A DNA stretch of 64,000 bases from positions 560,471 through 624,470 of the forward strand of contig NW_006921539.1 of assembly GCF_000340215.1 (NCBI RefSeq), given 5' to 3'. The notes beneath the pieces are model-generated. The model had not been told where the DNA came from and made no database searches. It saw nothing but the letters and a program-made list of their open reading frames with translations. The stretch's first letter is position 1. The number at the start of each line of letters is the position of its first letter. The stretch is from Pseudocercospora fijiensis CIRAD86 (taxonomy: Eukaryota; Ascomycota; Dothideomycetes; Mycosphaerellales; Mycosphaerellaceae). Shown one piece after another: positions 1 through 10,728 of the stretch. The translations under genes were made by a program, and so were the position numbers.

Positions 1-373
1 CATGATGGAATGTGTTTTCCTCTGCGTGCGCGGACAGCGGGAGGAGGCTGGTGTTTCTACCACAGAAGGATCAGCTACCATTCAGGCTTCGATCAATAGT
101 ATAATAGTGTATGCAGGAATGCCGCGGTTGCAGCATATGCCCTATCGGCCAATCGCTCCACAAAGCTTCAAAACATCTCGAAGCTTGGCTACCATGTCAC
201 AGCACCGCTATCTTCGTATTTACAATAGTTCTTCTCTTGAAACTTTGCATGCGCGAAATCTTGCTCTTGATCTGGTTTCCCAATATCGCGCTCCTACCGG
301 CGGGGGGTCGTAGGAAGCTTCGCTGGCGTGAGGCTGTGGAAGTGTATGCAAGCCTTCGGACATGCGGTCTGGC
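1..373. other. Left flank of the giant element, no supported gene
   Basis: This stretch has ordinary base composition without the TA-rich look of the DNA to its right. A reading frame crosses it on the plus strand, but its product resembles no family I know and shows no domain. It is the host side of the element insertion, and the last two bases before the terminal repeat (374-375) are TA. Confidence 0.5.
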
Positions 374-375
374 TA

Positions 376-411
376 TTCTCAATTTCAAAAACCCCGGGCT
401 TTTTGAGCCGC
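376..411 (+). repeat. Left terminal inverted repeat
   Basis: Positions 376-404 are identical to the reverse complement of 16361-16389. After a one-base indel the match continues for AGCCGC. The inner part (AAAAACCCCGGGCTTTTT) is itself nearly palindromic, but the outer TTCTCAATTTC is not and faces outward at both ends, so these are true inverted termini. Confidence 0.85.
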
Positions 412-635
412 ACCACTTCAGTTTTGCCTTCCATACTAATTTTGGTAGTAAACCGAACTATTGCTGTCGCTGTATCCAGTCTATAGTTCCAATAATTGGT
501 ATTGTTACTTGTTTATATTATTGCCGTCGCTCTACCGATTTTCTACCGCCGCCCTACGCTATAGACCTCGCCGTCGCTATAGCGCCCCTTACCGAGTAAG
601 ATAAGGCAATTATCGGCTAGTTGTTAATAGAAGGC

Positions 636-1604
636 ATATCGGCGAAGGATATATAGTTATCGTAGCGCTCGAAGAACGAAAGGGGGTCGTTTACTACTAT
701 AAAGCGTTATAGTACTAATCTAAAGAGATATAGTACGGTTAATAGCTTCTAAGGCAAACTAGGACGACCGAAGAAGGTGCTACCGTATATAAGAGACTTT
801 ATAATCGATATTCTAGCTACTAAGGGTACGACCTAGATAGATAAGGTTTAAGACTAGATAGTACTTAAATTTAGAGTATATATCGGCGTTACTACTATCT
901 AGAGGTATATAAGGAATAAGGACTTTACCTATAAGGTAACTTAGCGACAGGCTTCTTAGCGAGACCTATAGGCGGAAATAGCGTACCTAGTTAATATAGA
1001 ATACTAGATAAGCGAGCAGATTGTCTTCGTAGATAAGACCTATTATAGTAAGCGCTCTACTATCCGAAGGCGTAGATAGGTACCTAAAGGATTTCCTTGT
1101 ATTATAAAGGACTATCTATACCGTCTATAGCGATATAGTATCTTACTAGTATACTTAGTCGACGGCTAGCTTCTAGGAGTAACACTTATTAAGCAAGGCA
1201 GTATCGATAGCGACTCGTTTATTATACAGATCTAAGAGAAGGTACTACCGCTTTGTAATCTATATCTAGGTTTACGGTCTATTATTATAATAGATAACTA
1301 TGCGACTTATTAACGAGAACGAGTCCGCAATCTCTATCGCTTATATAGCGTTCTTACTAACTTCTTGCCGCTATATTTACTATATCTTAACCTAATAGAG
1401 CTATTATTTAGACTCTTTAAAGGATAGATTAAGAGGCATTAGGATATAATGCCTAAATATAGCCGAACAGACGAATAGCAGTCTTAATTCGAGCGTTATC
1501 TATAGCTAGCAATCGATAGTTAGGGTAAAGGTATAGACTATAGGAAGTTGTTCCGCTACGCCGGTATAGCTTCCTAGCAAGATAGTCGATAGAATAGGAA
1601 CTAA
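636..1604 (+). pseudogene. RIP-inactivated Tc1/mariner-type transposase (DD34E)
   Basis: One frame reads through about 320 codons if TAG/TAA codons are taken as mutated Gln or Trp codons. The likely start is ATA at 636-638, a mutated ATG. An N-terminal DNA-binding part is followed by a GRPKKV motif near 762-779. The catalytic part shows IVFVDKT (first Asp, near 1032), a stretch matching family LPLCNPYPGPRS, IIIIDNYAT (second Asp, near 1290), then LPLYLLYLNLIE (near 1365-1400; family LPPYSPDLNPIE). Between the second Asp and the final Glu lie 34 residues, the Tc1 spacing. It starts about 260 bp inside the left repeat, a normal Tc1 layout. No matching right-hand repeat is visible just after it. 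The exact 3' end is uncertain because TAA at 1602 may itself be a mutated CAA. Confidence 0.85.
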
Positions 1605-2129
1605 CCGTTAGATTTAGGCGTTTAGATATAGATTCGAAAGGCCTCGGTCGGCGCTATAACCTTATTAAGAAAGCGTATTAATCTATATAGTACTAATTAA
1701 GTAGTATCGATTAGAAGGTAGTAGGTTGCATTTCGTAAAGGGTACTAAGACTCCGCTTTCTATAGTAAGCGGGGAAAAGTCTAGTCTATACATTTCGAGC
1801 GTAAAGAATATAATATACAGAGCTCGTATCGGTACGCAAATTTTTTAATAAATACTTTAATATATATAGAATACAATAGGAAATGTATATTATATAAATA
1901 CTATAAGTAGGTAATATAGTATAGACATAAATGCGAAAAAGTAATAGAATTTAGGGTCTAGAAGTAGGGTCTTAGCGGTACGATATAGAGAAGCTAGCGG
2001 TCGAAACGTATATAGTATATACTATACAAACTGAATATAGAAAAACTAAATAGACAGAATGCAAGGATTATATATAGACTAACTTAGCTATTATTTTCGT
2101 ACCTATATCTTGTATAGTAGTAGTGCTAT

Positions 2130-3415
2130 ATTGCGATCGGAAAGCTATCCTCCTTAGCTTACTATAGCTTCCCCTTCTTCGACTATACCCTCCGGTAGAC
2201 TCGATATATTAGCTAGAATACGACTCGCCCTATATTCCTTTAAGAACCTATTTACCTTAGACTCGAGCCTAAACCTAGTACTATTAGTAGACACGTCGTT
2301 AGCCTTTAACTCCTTAAACTTCGCTAGGTTCTTAACTATTTATAGGCACTAATCTTCCTTAACTATCTACCTTTAAGCGTCTCTTATAGAGATAGTTATA
2401 GTTAGAAAGCGAGTACGAAGCTAGCGATAGTAGACAATAAGTACGGCTGTCTCGGTCTCGTCGTCTGCAATAGGTAGACTTAACCGCGGAGCGCCTTATT
2501 GTAGCGGCTAGTAATAATAGTATAGCGGCGGCGGCGGCTAATAAGGCTATAGATTAACAGGCGGTTGCGGTTAAGGCGGTCTATAATAATAGTAATATTG
2601 CTGTTAGACTAACGGCTCTAGCTACTATTAATTCTTACCCTTACTAGCCTTGCCTTGCTCGTTCTCGGGGTGCTTTACCTTATAGCACCGTATTATCTCC
2701 TCGATAACCTTCTTATTTAGTGCCTTTACTAAGCACTTCTTATTAATTGCTATTTAATCCCTCTAGAAGCTAAGAATTAGTGCTGTAAGCTTATAGTATT
2801 AACCTATTAGCTCGTAATAGCCTATAACGTTAGCCTATCGTCTAAGGGTATACTATAGGTCTATACAAGTATAGGCCTTACGAATAGCCTCGTACTAAAG
2901 CAAGCGGTTATCGGTCTCTTATAGGGTAAGCTTATTAGTATCCTTCTTCTTACTTGTTTTAGCTATTCGAGGTAGTAGACTAGAAGGCAGGTTAGGAGCA
3001 TTAGAAGAGGCTTCAGTCGGTAAAGATAGCTGTTACTATACTACTAGTTTATCGCTAATCTTCGGACCTAGCTTAGAAAGTAGTGTATCGGCTCTATAGC
3101 TCTAGTATTTAGTAAGAAGGACCTAAATACTAAGAGGCTTCATCTAGCGGAAGTATTTAATAATACTATTACCTTTGCCTATCTATTCTTGCTAGCCTCC
3201 AGTTATAAGGAAGTCCTTAGATTGTAGCTTGCTATTCTTTAGTAATAAGGCCTATATCTTACAATAGCGGCGGACTAGACAATAGTTAAAGCCCTTTACT
3301 ATAGTATAAGCTATTATAGTAGTCTTAGTAGCGTTAATTAATCGTCGAATACTAGTAGCGCTATAGCTTATAATGCTATAGTCCTTACTAAGGTCTTTAC
3401 GGTTAAAGTAGAGCT
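2130..3415 (-). pseudogene. RIP-degraded gene for an unrecognised Gln/Pro/Tyr-rich protein
   Basis: The minus strand reads as one frame interrupted almost only by TAG/TAA. The N-terminal part (near 3410-3150) is basic, with a patch of the type YCLVRRYCK. The centre (near 2690-2480) is rich in Gln, Pro and Tyr. The C-terminal part is Lys/Glu rich. I do not recognise the family. Its place between the transposase and the DUF6589-like relic suggests element cargo or an accessory protein. Confidence 0.5.
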
Positions 3416-3427
3416 CTGTCTCTAATC

Positions 3428-3470
3428 AGACCCTCGGCTTCCGGCTTGCCGCCCTCGCTTGCGAGGGTCT
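3428..3470. repeat. GC-rich hairpin inside the element
   Basis: AGACCCTCG at 3428-3436 is inverted as CGAGGGTCT at 3462-3470, around a 25-base GC-rich loop. It stands out because the DNA around it is TA-rich and this patch kept many C residues. It could be the end of a nested element, a transcription end structure or chance. Confidence 0.4.
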
Positions 3471-4440
3471 AAGGACAAAGGGTAGAGAGGGACTATATAG
3501 TATATATTATTTTTCCAGCATTCTACACAACGCGAAATACATAAATATTATTAGTGCATTCGATAGCGTAGGCAAAGGGAAGACATTCTATATAAAAATC
3601 ATATATATGCGACGTTAGGTTATTAAGTTGTGAAGCCTGCAATTAAGCTACTGTCCCGAATTCGACCAAATCTAGCGACTAGAGACTAACCTACGAAAAT
3701 GTCGCATGTCGCTTTTAATGCTACAACAATAAAACTTGTATTATCGTATAGAGCGTGCAATTTTAAGTACATAATATATAAGGTGTGGAAGTGTCTAAAG
3801 TAGTAGTATTACAATATTGCGAATACGCCGAAGCTAGTTTAAGCAGGCTAAAAAGGCCGAGTGTCGCTTTTAATAATACATATATAAGATATGCATTATC
3901 GTATAGCGCGTCCATTTCTAAGTATCTTTTATATAGGTCTCGATACTCTCCGATGTTGTAGTATTAAGTAATATTGGATGCGCTAGAGCTACTTAGGCTA
4001 GCTATAAGCTGAAGCTATATTCTTAATATCTATTCTCTCAACGCTACGATTACTGCTATTAGCCTAAGTAATAGTCGCCGTACGGTTTGAAGAATCTATT
4101 GCTATTTAGTCGACTATCGCGGTTGTAATTAAACGCGTAGATTGCTCCGCTGCGGCGTAATGTAGGTATCCGGCTTGTCGTATATCGTACGCGTTGCTAA
4201 CTGCGTTAAAAGGTGTCGCAGAGCTATGCGATATATTGCTTTATCTAGTCTAGTGCTATCTTGTCGTAAATCGTAAATACCTAGAAGAAATGAGTAATGC
4301 TTCTAGACACTTCACTTTTATAAAATAAAAGTAGGTCTCTGCGCTTCTAGTCTACGCCTAAGGCTTAAACACTCTTAGCTTCTTATAATCCACTTCCGCT
4401 TCGACTCGACCTATAACTAATAGTCTATATTTCATATATA
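3471..4440. other. RIP-mutated spacer within the element
   Basis: This is TA-rich DNA in which I could not follow a long coding frame on either strand. Two segments near 3690-3760 and 3860-3910 share the pattern GTCGC...CTTTTAATxxTACAxxxATA, which suggests an old internal duplication. Confidence 0.35.
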
Positions 4441-4441
4441 C

Positions 4442-7400
4442 TATTACATATATATACGTACTAATCCAACTCGATAGCGCTCCGCTATAGGCGATATAGA
4501 AATAGCCGACTTACTACTAGGCGATAGCGATAGCAATGCCGCCGCCGCTAATAATAACAATCGCGATATGTTTAATACGAGCGATATACTTAAAGCTTTG
4601 CTATAAGGATACGCCTAAGACCTAGCCGACCGTAGAGCTCGACTACGCTAGGAGCAGCGCGCTCGTTAGCGTGCCGCCGAATATACGCGTCGCTAATAGC
4701 CGCGCTTATTACGAGCTCGTCGAAATGAGCCTATTATTATCCGCCGCAATTAGCTAGAAGTTCTAGAAGTGTATAAGGACACTAATGAGGATAAAGGCGA
4801 CCTAGATATTACTAATTAGGAAGATAGACTAAGCGCTAATAAGTTGGAGGCCGAACAGCGGGCGGGCAATGCTCTAGGTTACGATCCCGAGCTAGACCGT
4901 AATTAGGAAGATAAAGTGTCGGTAGACGAGTCTAAAGAGGAAGAGACGGACGCTCGCCTAACTGCGAAGGGCAAGGGTAGTAGAGCTAAAGGCAAGGCTC
5001 CGGTAACTCTAGGTTAAACGCCTAGTAGACCTAGTTAGTCGAGTTAGAAGAAGCGTAAGAAGCGCAAGACTCGCATAACCGATAAATAGAAGTTTGAGTA
5101 CATCTCTCGTATCCTAGACGACTAGTACCTTACGTACGTAAAGCTCGTCGGCATATATATAGGTGTCGCTAGCATACGCGATTACCGGAAGAAGGCTAAC
5201 AAGATTATTAAGAAGTCTTTCCCGAAGAGCGAAGGTTTAGTTAGCACTAGGGTCCTACGTACGGAGTTGAAGCGTCTTATCGGCAAGCGATTCTTTAACG
5301 AATACGATCTAGAAGCCGCTATTAACGAGTACTAAAAGGAGGGTAAGTCCGATCTCCTCGCATAGATTAACTAGGTTATTAGAACTATAGCTCCTAGCTA
5401 GTACCGACTCTTACAATCCGTGCTGCCTAATAAGAAGTATAGCCGTATAAAGATTATAAAGAGTGTAGACGCCTAGGAGAAGAAGGATGCAGCTAGTAAC
5501 GACGGCGACGACGACGATAATAAATAGGAAGACATTATTAGCGACAAGCACCGCCGCATACAGAAGCGCACTATGCTAATAACCTAGATCGTTACTAGCT
5601 CGATCGCGCTAAAGAAGTCTTCCTAGTTTAGCAAGCAGATTAGCCTATACCTCTATACTAGTAGTATCAAGTCGCGAGTTATTAATCTCTTTAGTACTAT
5701 AGGCGTTAGTCGATCTTTTCGCACTATTTAGCGTCTCGTACGCAAGATAGTAAAGGCCTATCGTGCCTTTATCGCAAAGACAGCTCGTATATCTCGTCGT
5801 TAGGTGCTCGTATACGATAACTTCTACCGTTTATCTAACCGTAGAGGTGCCTAGATAATTAGTAGTGCTATATACTAAGATAATTAGACTACTACGCATA
5901 TAGCTATCTACCTAGAATTCCTAGAAGGCGGCCTAACGAGAGACATACTAGACTATAGTAAAGAGCTCAACCCTCGAACGATCTTCCGCGGCGTAACTAG
6001 TAACGACAAGAAGAAGAAGATGTCCTTATACTAGATCGATTAGGCGCTTAGATATCTCTTTAAGTCAATTTAGTAGCGCTTTAAGGGCTTCGACTTTAAG
6101 AAGCAATTAAAGAAGAAGGCTAAGAAGAAGGCTAAGAGTGCTTATAATACTAGTAAAGACACCGAGATGCAGGATGCCTAGTATGCCGAAGCTAAAGTCG
6201 ATCGCGTACTAGAGCATCTCTTTGTCCTTATTAAGGGTGGTATGCTATAGGAGCGCTTTCTATAGCTATTAGTTAAGATTAAGAATAAGGGTAGAACTCT
6301 AATTATCCCTATACTAGCCTCGTACTACGATAAAGCATCAATCTAGGAGACATATAAGGTATACAACGATGAATTCGAGCAGTTTATGCAGCTAGATCTA
6401 GATAATAACGAGTTCTAGGACAAGGTTCTAATTCTAATTATCGGAGACTAGATAACTGCTGCTCGTAATCGTGCAGTTAAGATAGAGAGCGTAGAGAGCA
6501 CTCGCCCGTATAACCGCAAGGAGTAGCTTATTGTCGTGCCTACTATGTTCTATACCGATATAAACAGCAGCTATACGCCTCTTAAGACCTACTAGGATAA
6601 GAACTAGGCAGATAAGCCGCTTGCGTATAACATTTAGTCGGATGTATCTAATCTCGATATTCTAGGTATTATTAAGGAGAAGGCGAAGTACTATCTAAAC
6701 GATCTCGTTATAAAGGCTTTGTATAGAACCCGGATTGCTACCCGCTAGATTCACGAGTTGCGAAAGCGTAGAAAGATTAATGCTACTAGCAAGCCACTCG
6801 AGGCGGCTATTATTAAGGAGCTCGGCGGTCGCGGCGGAGATAATACAGCTAGTAAAGGTACTGCGACTATCTCCGGAACTCGGAAGGAGGTGTATAAGGC
6901 TATTATTAAGTATATGCGGTATGCTAAATACATCGATATTGTCCTCTCTATCTATAAGTCGGTCTGCACTAAATCCGTATAGGACGGTACTAATGTTAAT
7001 AGCACTGTCAAGGATCTAGCCTTTACTACTATATGCCGCCTTATTTAGACTATTAAGCCGCACTTAATTATATATAACTCTATCCGGAAGATAGATACTA
7101 GTAACCTCCGTCGAATGATTCCTTACCTAGCTATTATCTTCCTTAGAGCGCGATAGTAGAACTATAGTCGTGAGATAATCTATATAGCCTAGCTCTTTAG
7201 TAAGGCTACGAAGAAGCCTCTGCAAGATGCTCTTAAGGTTTCGATAGTCGTCGATCTAGGCAATAGTCGAGGTCTCGGTACTAATAAGATATAGGAGGAA
7301 CTAAATAGGGCCCTATAGATAGACATTAAGGCTCATACCAACTCGACACATAATCTAGCTACTACTATAGAGTTAGTGTCGTAGAACCGGACTGCTTCCC

Positions 7401-8050
7401 GTATCGTGTAGGAGATAGTCGAATCTATAGGCCTAGAAAAGACTACGTACTATACCGACAAGAAGATGCCGATTCAGATCCTGTCCTATGCTACTAGGCT
7501 AGTAGATTAGGGCATTGCTAAATACAACCTATCTCGAGTCGAGGGATTAATAAAGATAGGCCTCTCTAATAATATATAGTCTCTAGGTAAAGAGCAAGTA
7601 GTAAAGATCGTCGAGGCCCTTAATCGATTTAACTAGTTGCTAGTTAATAGCGTAACTCGTAGCGGAGAGAATGATATAGCTGTTACTAGCGTAGACGGCA
7701 TTAATAGAGCTAATGCGAGAGAGCGTTTCAATAGGGGAGCTAATCGTAGCGAAGCCTTTAAGCCGTTAGTAGATGCTAAGGGCTAGGCTTATATCGATTA
7801 GCTATAGCTAGAAGTAATAGACTTAACTAGCGGTGCTACTGCTAGCGGTGCTAGAGACCTAGCGATAATAACCGGTGCTTTACTAGCGCCTAGATCTAAT
7901 GCTAGTAGTATAGGTAGTATAGGTAGCAATCGGGACGACTTCTCGCAGTTTTAGGACCCTAATATAACGGCGCTTAATAAGGAGATAGCTATCGCTCGGG
8001 TTGGCTAGCAGTCTCTTCGCCGTAGCCCGTACAATATTATAGGAGGTTGA
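4442..8050 (+). pseudogene. RIP-degraded gene for a very long DUF6589-like protein
   Basis: One frame of about 1200 codons runs to TGA at 8048-8050, broken almost only by TAG/TAA. The N-terminal part (4500-5100) is acidic then Lys-rich. A middle part (5100-6400) has a conserved globular look. Near 6440-6465 it reads ILIIGD(stop)ITAARNR, where the stop replaces Gln, giving a GDQ-T motif. I associate GDQLT-type motifs with the fungal DUF6589 family, whose members are repeat-like proteins of unknown function, possibly RNase H-fold. A C-terminal tail (7400-8040) is Asn/Ser rich. The start is unclear because the original ATG is probably mutated. The family call comes from motif memory only. Its size and position make it a candidate core protein of the element. 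Confidence 0.5.
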
Positions 8051-8335
8051 GGATGGAAAGGAATACTATATACGAGTATAGGCTCCTACCGATAAGATAG
8101 GGAAGGGCTACGAGGGATGCCGAAGACTAGCCTTAGAATAACACTATACTCCGATGCTCTAATTTACAGCCTTAGGCACTGTTAACGACCGCTCTTGCCT
8201 CGAGAGCGCAGTGTAAGTAATATATAGCCGTTATTGTTGCCTTAATATTAACGATGTCGCATTGCTACTATTAGCCGAGCTGCTATATATAAAACCTTAC
8301 CTACGCGAGCATATATCTCCGCTTTCTAACCTTAA

Positions 8336-8374
8336 CTTCCTCTTCTTCTTCTTCTATATATACACACACACACT
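8336..8374. repeat. Compound microsatellite (TTC/TA/CA)
   Basis: A TTC run is followed by a TA run and a CA run. It lies in the non-coding middle of the element. Confidence 0.8.
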
Positions 8375-8739
8375 AATATACTAATATCCCTAGCAACACA
8401 CTAGCTATCGGCGTATGTAATAGTGTCGATACCTCTTTGTCGCATATAGGTAGCTCTATAGCGATTAACACTATTCCTTACTAGTTCCGCGGCTTGCTAC
8501 CGATAGAGCCGCTTGTCTAATAGTTAAGGTTCCTCAATCGGTAGAGTTTGTTTAGTCCTTTCTCTTTAAGGTTTAGTCTCCGATAGGCTTTGCTAAGTAA
8601 GACGTTGCGAGGCGACTCTCCTAGCGAGTAGGTATACTATAGCTTTAGCGGGCGTCGACTGCGCATTCAACCGAAAGAGTATAGTTTTTGTTAGAACGTC
8701 GTAGAGGTCTTAGATAGATATAGCTTATCTGATAGTAGC

Positions 8740-9205
8740 TAACGGTAAAAACTCTTTAGTAAGGTACACCGAAAGTAGCTAAAGGTAGCGCCTTCCTACT
8801 AAGTAGATAGGATAGGTTCGTAGTATTGCTATAGGTCTAACTCGGTAAAAACTCTTTAGTAAGGTACATCTTAAGTAGCGGCTATAGGCTTCCTACGTTC
8901 GGATTCTTTATAGGATAATATACGCGTATCTAGTTAAGTCGGCGTAACGCCTTCGTTAGGACTGTTAGTTATAATAACCTTAGTCGTTGCGTAAGGGCCT
9001 CTAGTGTACTTAAGCCCGAAGGCGCTTAGTCTTAGTCTTAGTCTTTACTACTGCTATACGACTGCAGCCCTTTGCGTATTAAGACTGCTATTCGACTATA
9101 GTGCGTACCGATCCGAACCGAGCGCATTAAGACTATTATCCGACTATAGTACGCCTCCTCTTCTAGTAAGCGCATTAACATTACTATACGACTGCAACGC
9201 GCTCG
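8740..9205. repeat. Imperfect direct repeats in the central non-coding part of the element
   Basis: AAAAACTCTTTAGTAAGGTA occurs near 8747 and again near 8846, each followed by a variant of AGTAGC...CTTCCTAC. From about 9050 to 9200 a unit of about 60 bp, of the form GCGCATTAAGACTxxTATxCGACTATAGTxCG, occurs about three times with changes. The 8.05-10.2 kb part carries no long coding frame, so this may be a regulatory or structural region of the element. Confidence 0.55.
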
Positions 9206-10100
9206 ACAACCTTTTCTATAGTGTCTCTTAGAGATACTAAGGGCGCGGTTACACTCTATTATTGTCTAGGTACTAATAAGTGTCGCTTTAGCGAAAGAGC
9301 TGTCGTCGTTTCGCTTAATAAGCCCCGTCCTACACACCTTAACCTTCGGTTATGCGTACTATAGTTAGTAATAGAATGCGCTAATTGCTACGTATACGCG
9401 TACTCGTACTTATACTTGTTACACGTACCCGCAGTATATAGGCTATATATAATTCTAGTATGCTTCGGGGCGTGTGCTTCTATAGCCGCTTAGTGCCGCT
9501 AGTTAAACAGATCCCTAGACGCAACTACACTTATCCGTACTGTCTTGCATAGCAGCCAGTCCTTCTAATAGATCGTAACTGTAGGATTTAAATAAAGGAG
9601 GGCGTTAACGTAAGAGGGCTATCGTAGCTTCTCGAAGAGTGCTTACGCTCGATATATATTATCGCCTCGCGTATCTATCCTTACCGTATATATTGTAGTG
9701 CTAATAGCTGCGGTGCAATGAGTATAGTCGCTAGCGTCGCTAGTGTTAGTAGTATTAACTTCTCGGGCTTCGGAGGCGGAAGGCGGCCGTCGTTATCGTA
9801 TTAGACACTTTTGCTAGCGCGGTTTGCTAGAAATGCGCTTAATCGACGTATCTCGCCGTATTCGTGTCGTACTATCGTGCTGTCGTACTGTCGTACTGTC
9901 GTACTATCGTACTGTTATAAAAGTTGAAAGCTAAAGCGGATATTACGATGCTCTCGAAAGGAGTCGCGATCTTAGAGCCGGGCTATTCCCGCTAATCGGG
10001 CTCTCTACTATAGTAAATCCGGGGTCTTAGCGGGACTCGACATCCTTGCACTTTCCTCGATTATATACTACTCTTACGACTATATATATATCTACATCTT

Positions 10101-10165
10101 TTACGATACGGCCTCTTACGACACGGCCTCTTACGACACGCCCTTTTACGACACGCCCTTTTACG
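10101..10165. repeat. 15-bp tandem repeat, about four copies
   Basis: The unit TTACGACACGGCCTC (with variants) is repeated four times and a part. On the minus strand it would read as five-residue GRVVK/R repeats. I see no wider gene around it. Confidence 0.7.
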
Positions 10166-10215
10166 CTTTTGTATAATAACGATTCAAGTTGCATGTAGCA
10201 TACCGACGATAGCAT

Positions 10216-10692
10216 CTAGATCCGAGGACGATAAGATTAGCGACGAGATGCTAGCTGTTATTATTCTTAGTCTAAAGCGTAGTACTAGTATAACATAGTA
10301 GCAGATTGCGGATCTATATAACACTAGGCCGCGGAGGGGACCTAGTTAGCTAGCTAAGAGCTAGTATAGTATAGCACAGTATATTCGTCGGCTCGCAACA
10401 AAGTATATAGAGATAGCAATAGGAGAAGAGGAAGATAAAGAGGCCGGGTCGGCAACGAGCATTTAGATTAAGGTTAAGTAGGATACTATAGATAAAAGGA
10501 CTAGTAGCAAGCAATAGGAAATTCAGGATGCTATAGAAGAATTCACCGCGACGGTATAGAGAGCTATAGACATCCTATAGCATATAATGCTTTAGTAGTA
10601 GCAAGGGAAGGGTAAAGAACGTGCGAAGTAGGCACTCTTAGTTACTAAGAATCTGCTCTCTCTCTCTGTCTTAGTCTTCTTAACACCGGCGA
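10216..10692 (+). pseudogene. RIP-degraded small gene, possibly helix-turn-helix DNA-binding
   Basis: The plus frame stays open except for TAG codons from about 10216 to 10690. Restoring Gln at the stops gives a segment of the form SITQQQIADLYNTRP followed by SIAQYIRRLA, which looks like a helix-turn-helix. An acidic stretch and a Gln-rich tail follow. It is convergent with the helicase relic that ends at 10729. The HTH call is inference from residue pattern only. Confidence 0.4.
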
Positions 10693-10728
10693 CACTACTA
10701 CCTACTCCCCTCTAATATAGCAAATCCT

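Noticed and set aside
2..599. Open frames on both strands across the left end of the element
   Set aside because: They run through the terminal repeat, have no domain or family features, and codon use does not look coding.
1750..1860. A right-hand terminal repeat closing a normal-sized Tc1 element behind the transposase
   Set aside because: I searched for a match to the left repeat, allowing CpA-to-TpA change, and found none. A formal alignment could still reveal one.
6735..7019. Short intact frames inside the DUF6589-like relic
   Set aside because: They are the parts of the relic, or its shadows, that happen to lie between mutated stops, not separate genes.
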